Shown here in pieces: positions 62,921 through 64,000 of a stretch of 64,000 nucleotides of DNA. Under the pieces are notes generated by a model. That model was not told where the DNA came from, did not search any database, and worked only from the letters and a program-made list of their open reading frames with translations. A program made the position numbers and the translations under genes. The stretch's first letter is position 1. Every line of letters starts with the position of its first letter. Origin of the DNA: Nectonema munidae (taxonomy: Eukaryota > Nematomorpha > Nectonematoida > Nectonematidae); the NCBI GenBank assembly GCA_030549495.1, contig JAUIRK010000763.1, forward strand, positions 62,001 to 126,000. Direction: 5' to 3'.

Positions 62921-64000
62921 ATAAAAACCTTTTTTTGTCGTTATCCTTAAGAAAACAAACTTTTTCTGGAGATGCTTTAGTTTTATCAATGACATGTCTC
63001 TCTCTCTCTTCACAAGTATTCCTTATTTCTTTTTTAAAAGTACTCCTACAAACTAAGTTTTTTAAAACTTTTAGGATTTTTTACCTACATTAGTTTCTTA
63101 GGGTCTCACCTAGAATTAAAATGTTGAAAATTTATCAAAAAAATTAAACTATAACGTCAGCTGTGAAATACAAAATGCTACAAAATACAAAATATTGACT
63201 TGGGGTGATTCAGAAAAAGCAGAATAAAAAATGAAATTAATATATAAAATAAAGCATCATCAGTCATCCATCACTATTAAAAAGTTGTGCAAAAGCACTG
63301 AGGAAAAAAAGAGATTTCAGATAAATAGAAATGAAAAGTGATTTATTGAAGGAATACGTAAAAGATCATTTTTATAACTACAAGAGTTAATCTTCCATTC
63401 TTCGCTTTATATTCACTCTTCTATAGAAACTAGATTGAGAGCCCATAGATCAACTTGAGTGACATAGGGAATAGTAGCAAAATCGAACAAGTTCATTAAT
63501 AAAAATATAACTAATTAATAAAAAAAATAGTCTATATTCACTTCTTTATAGTGAGTTAGACCAGTTCAAATGAATCTTAGAGTTTGGCCAATCAAAATGT
63601 CGTTTTCATTATATATCGGTGGTTAAGTAAAGCTAGAAGGCGTATGATTCCTTTTGATTGATTTAGATAGCATATAGTGTGTTATTTTCATCATTACCCT
63701 AAAATGGCGTTGTTTGGATTATTACGATACATATTCTGAAATGTACTCTATATTTTATGAGTTTAATTTCAAGTATATTTTGATAACAACTTAAATTATA
63801 AGCTACATATTTAAAAAGAAATCGAATTTTTTATAAAATAAATTTTAAAGCTGGTTAAAAGGCACGTATATTTATTTGAAAATTTTCATAAAGTGTTTTT
63901 ATGTTTCATGAATACATTTTTTTCAAATAAAATAATGTCTGTAATTACCTTTTTTAAAATACGATATAAAATTAAGGAATTTGATAATTTAGATTTTAGA
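62921..64000. other. Downstream intergenic sequence, nothing recognised
   Basis: A+T-rich DNA with only short chance reading frames. I see no exon-like block, repeat array or transposon end. Confidence 0.5.

Noticed and set aside
1-64000. LTR retrotransposon, LINE or other capsid-bearing element
   Set aside because: I saw no reverse transcriptase, integrase, capsid or envelope motifs and no paired long terminal repeats; the palindromic elements carry no such coding.
1-64000. CRISPR array, bacterial operon or phage signals
   Set aside because: The tandem arrays have adjoining units without unique spacers, and the gene has spliceosomal introns; the DNA is eukaryotic.

Overview
The window is strongly A+T-rich eukaryotic DNA. 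It has short spliced exons with GT..AG introns from about 58 bp to 17 kb, no prokaryotic gene organisation, and a dense load of decayed DNA transposons, MITEs, tRNA-derived repeats and minisatellites. The protein content and repeat style fit an arthropod; a copepod such as a sea louse is my best guess, which is inference.

One large plus-strand gene fills most of the window. I traced 18 coding exons (3612-62256) whose phases all agree and whose summed length is 3024 nt, giving 1007 codons plus a stop. The protein has an acidic, Ser/Asn-rich N-terminus, an AIP3-type globular domain (about residues 130-200), a linker with a Csk-motif-like NPLYA tyrosine, a coiled-coil block (about 304-635), a proline-rich segment with an SH3-ligand motif, and an Asn/Ser-rich tail. 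This order is that of the p140Cap/SRCIN1 - KIAA1217 (sickle tail) family, known in insects as coiled-coil domain-containing protein AGAP005037. Exon 1 is the weakest part of the model; exons 4, 5 and 8-18 are strong.

Layout: 1-3611 is upstream DNA with a roughly 150-bp degenerate tandem repeat. Intron 1 (3631-20920) holds foldback and pogo-like nonautonomous elements. Introns 2-5 carry the first conserved domain and a broken piggyBac. Intron 6 (32554-42634) is a repeat dump: a foldback element with ATTTCATCG arms, two inverted CCGAA-type arrays flanking a CTAAC satellite, and hAT and mariner remnants. The coiled-coil exons (48149-55068) are interleaved with TTAA-flanked MITEs. A small minus-strand gene candidate lies inside intron 15 (55272-55595). 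A pogo/Tigger-like pseudogene sits in intron 17. The 3' UTR and polyadenylation signals follow at 62257-62920, and nothing recognisable lies beyond.

Most noteworthy: a family-consistent exon model; a minus-strand spliced reading frame in intron 15 that I do not recognise; a displaced 38-bp copy of exon 11 with only synonymous differences; and several unrelated foldback elements whose inverted arms are themselves built from short tandem repeats.
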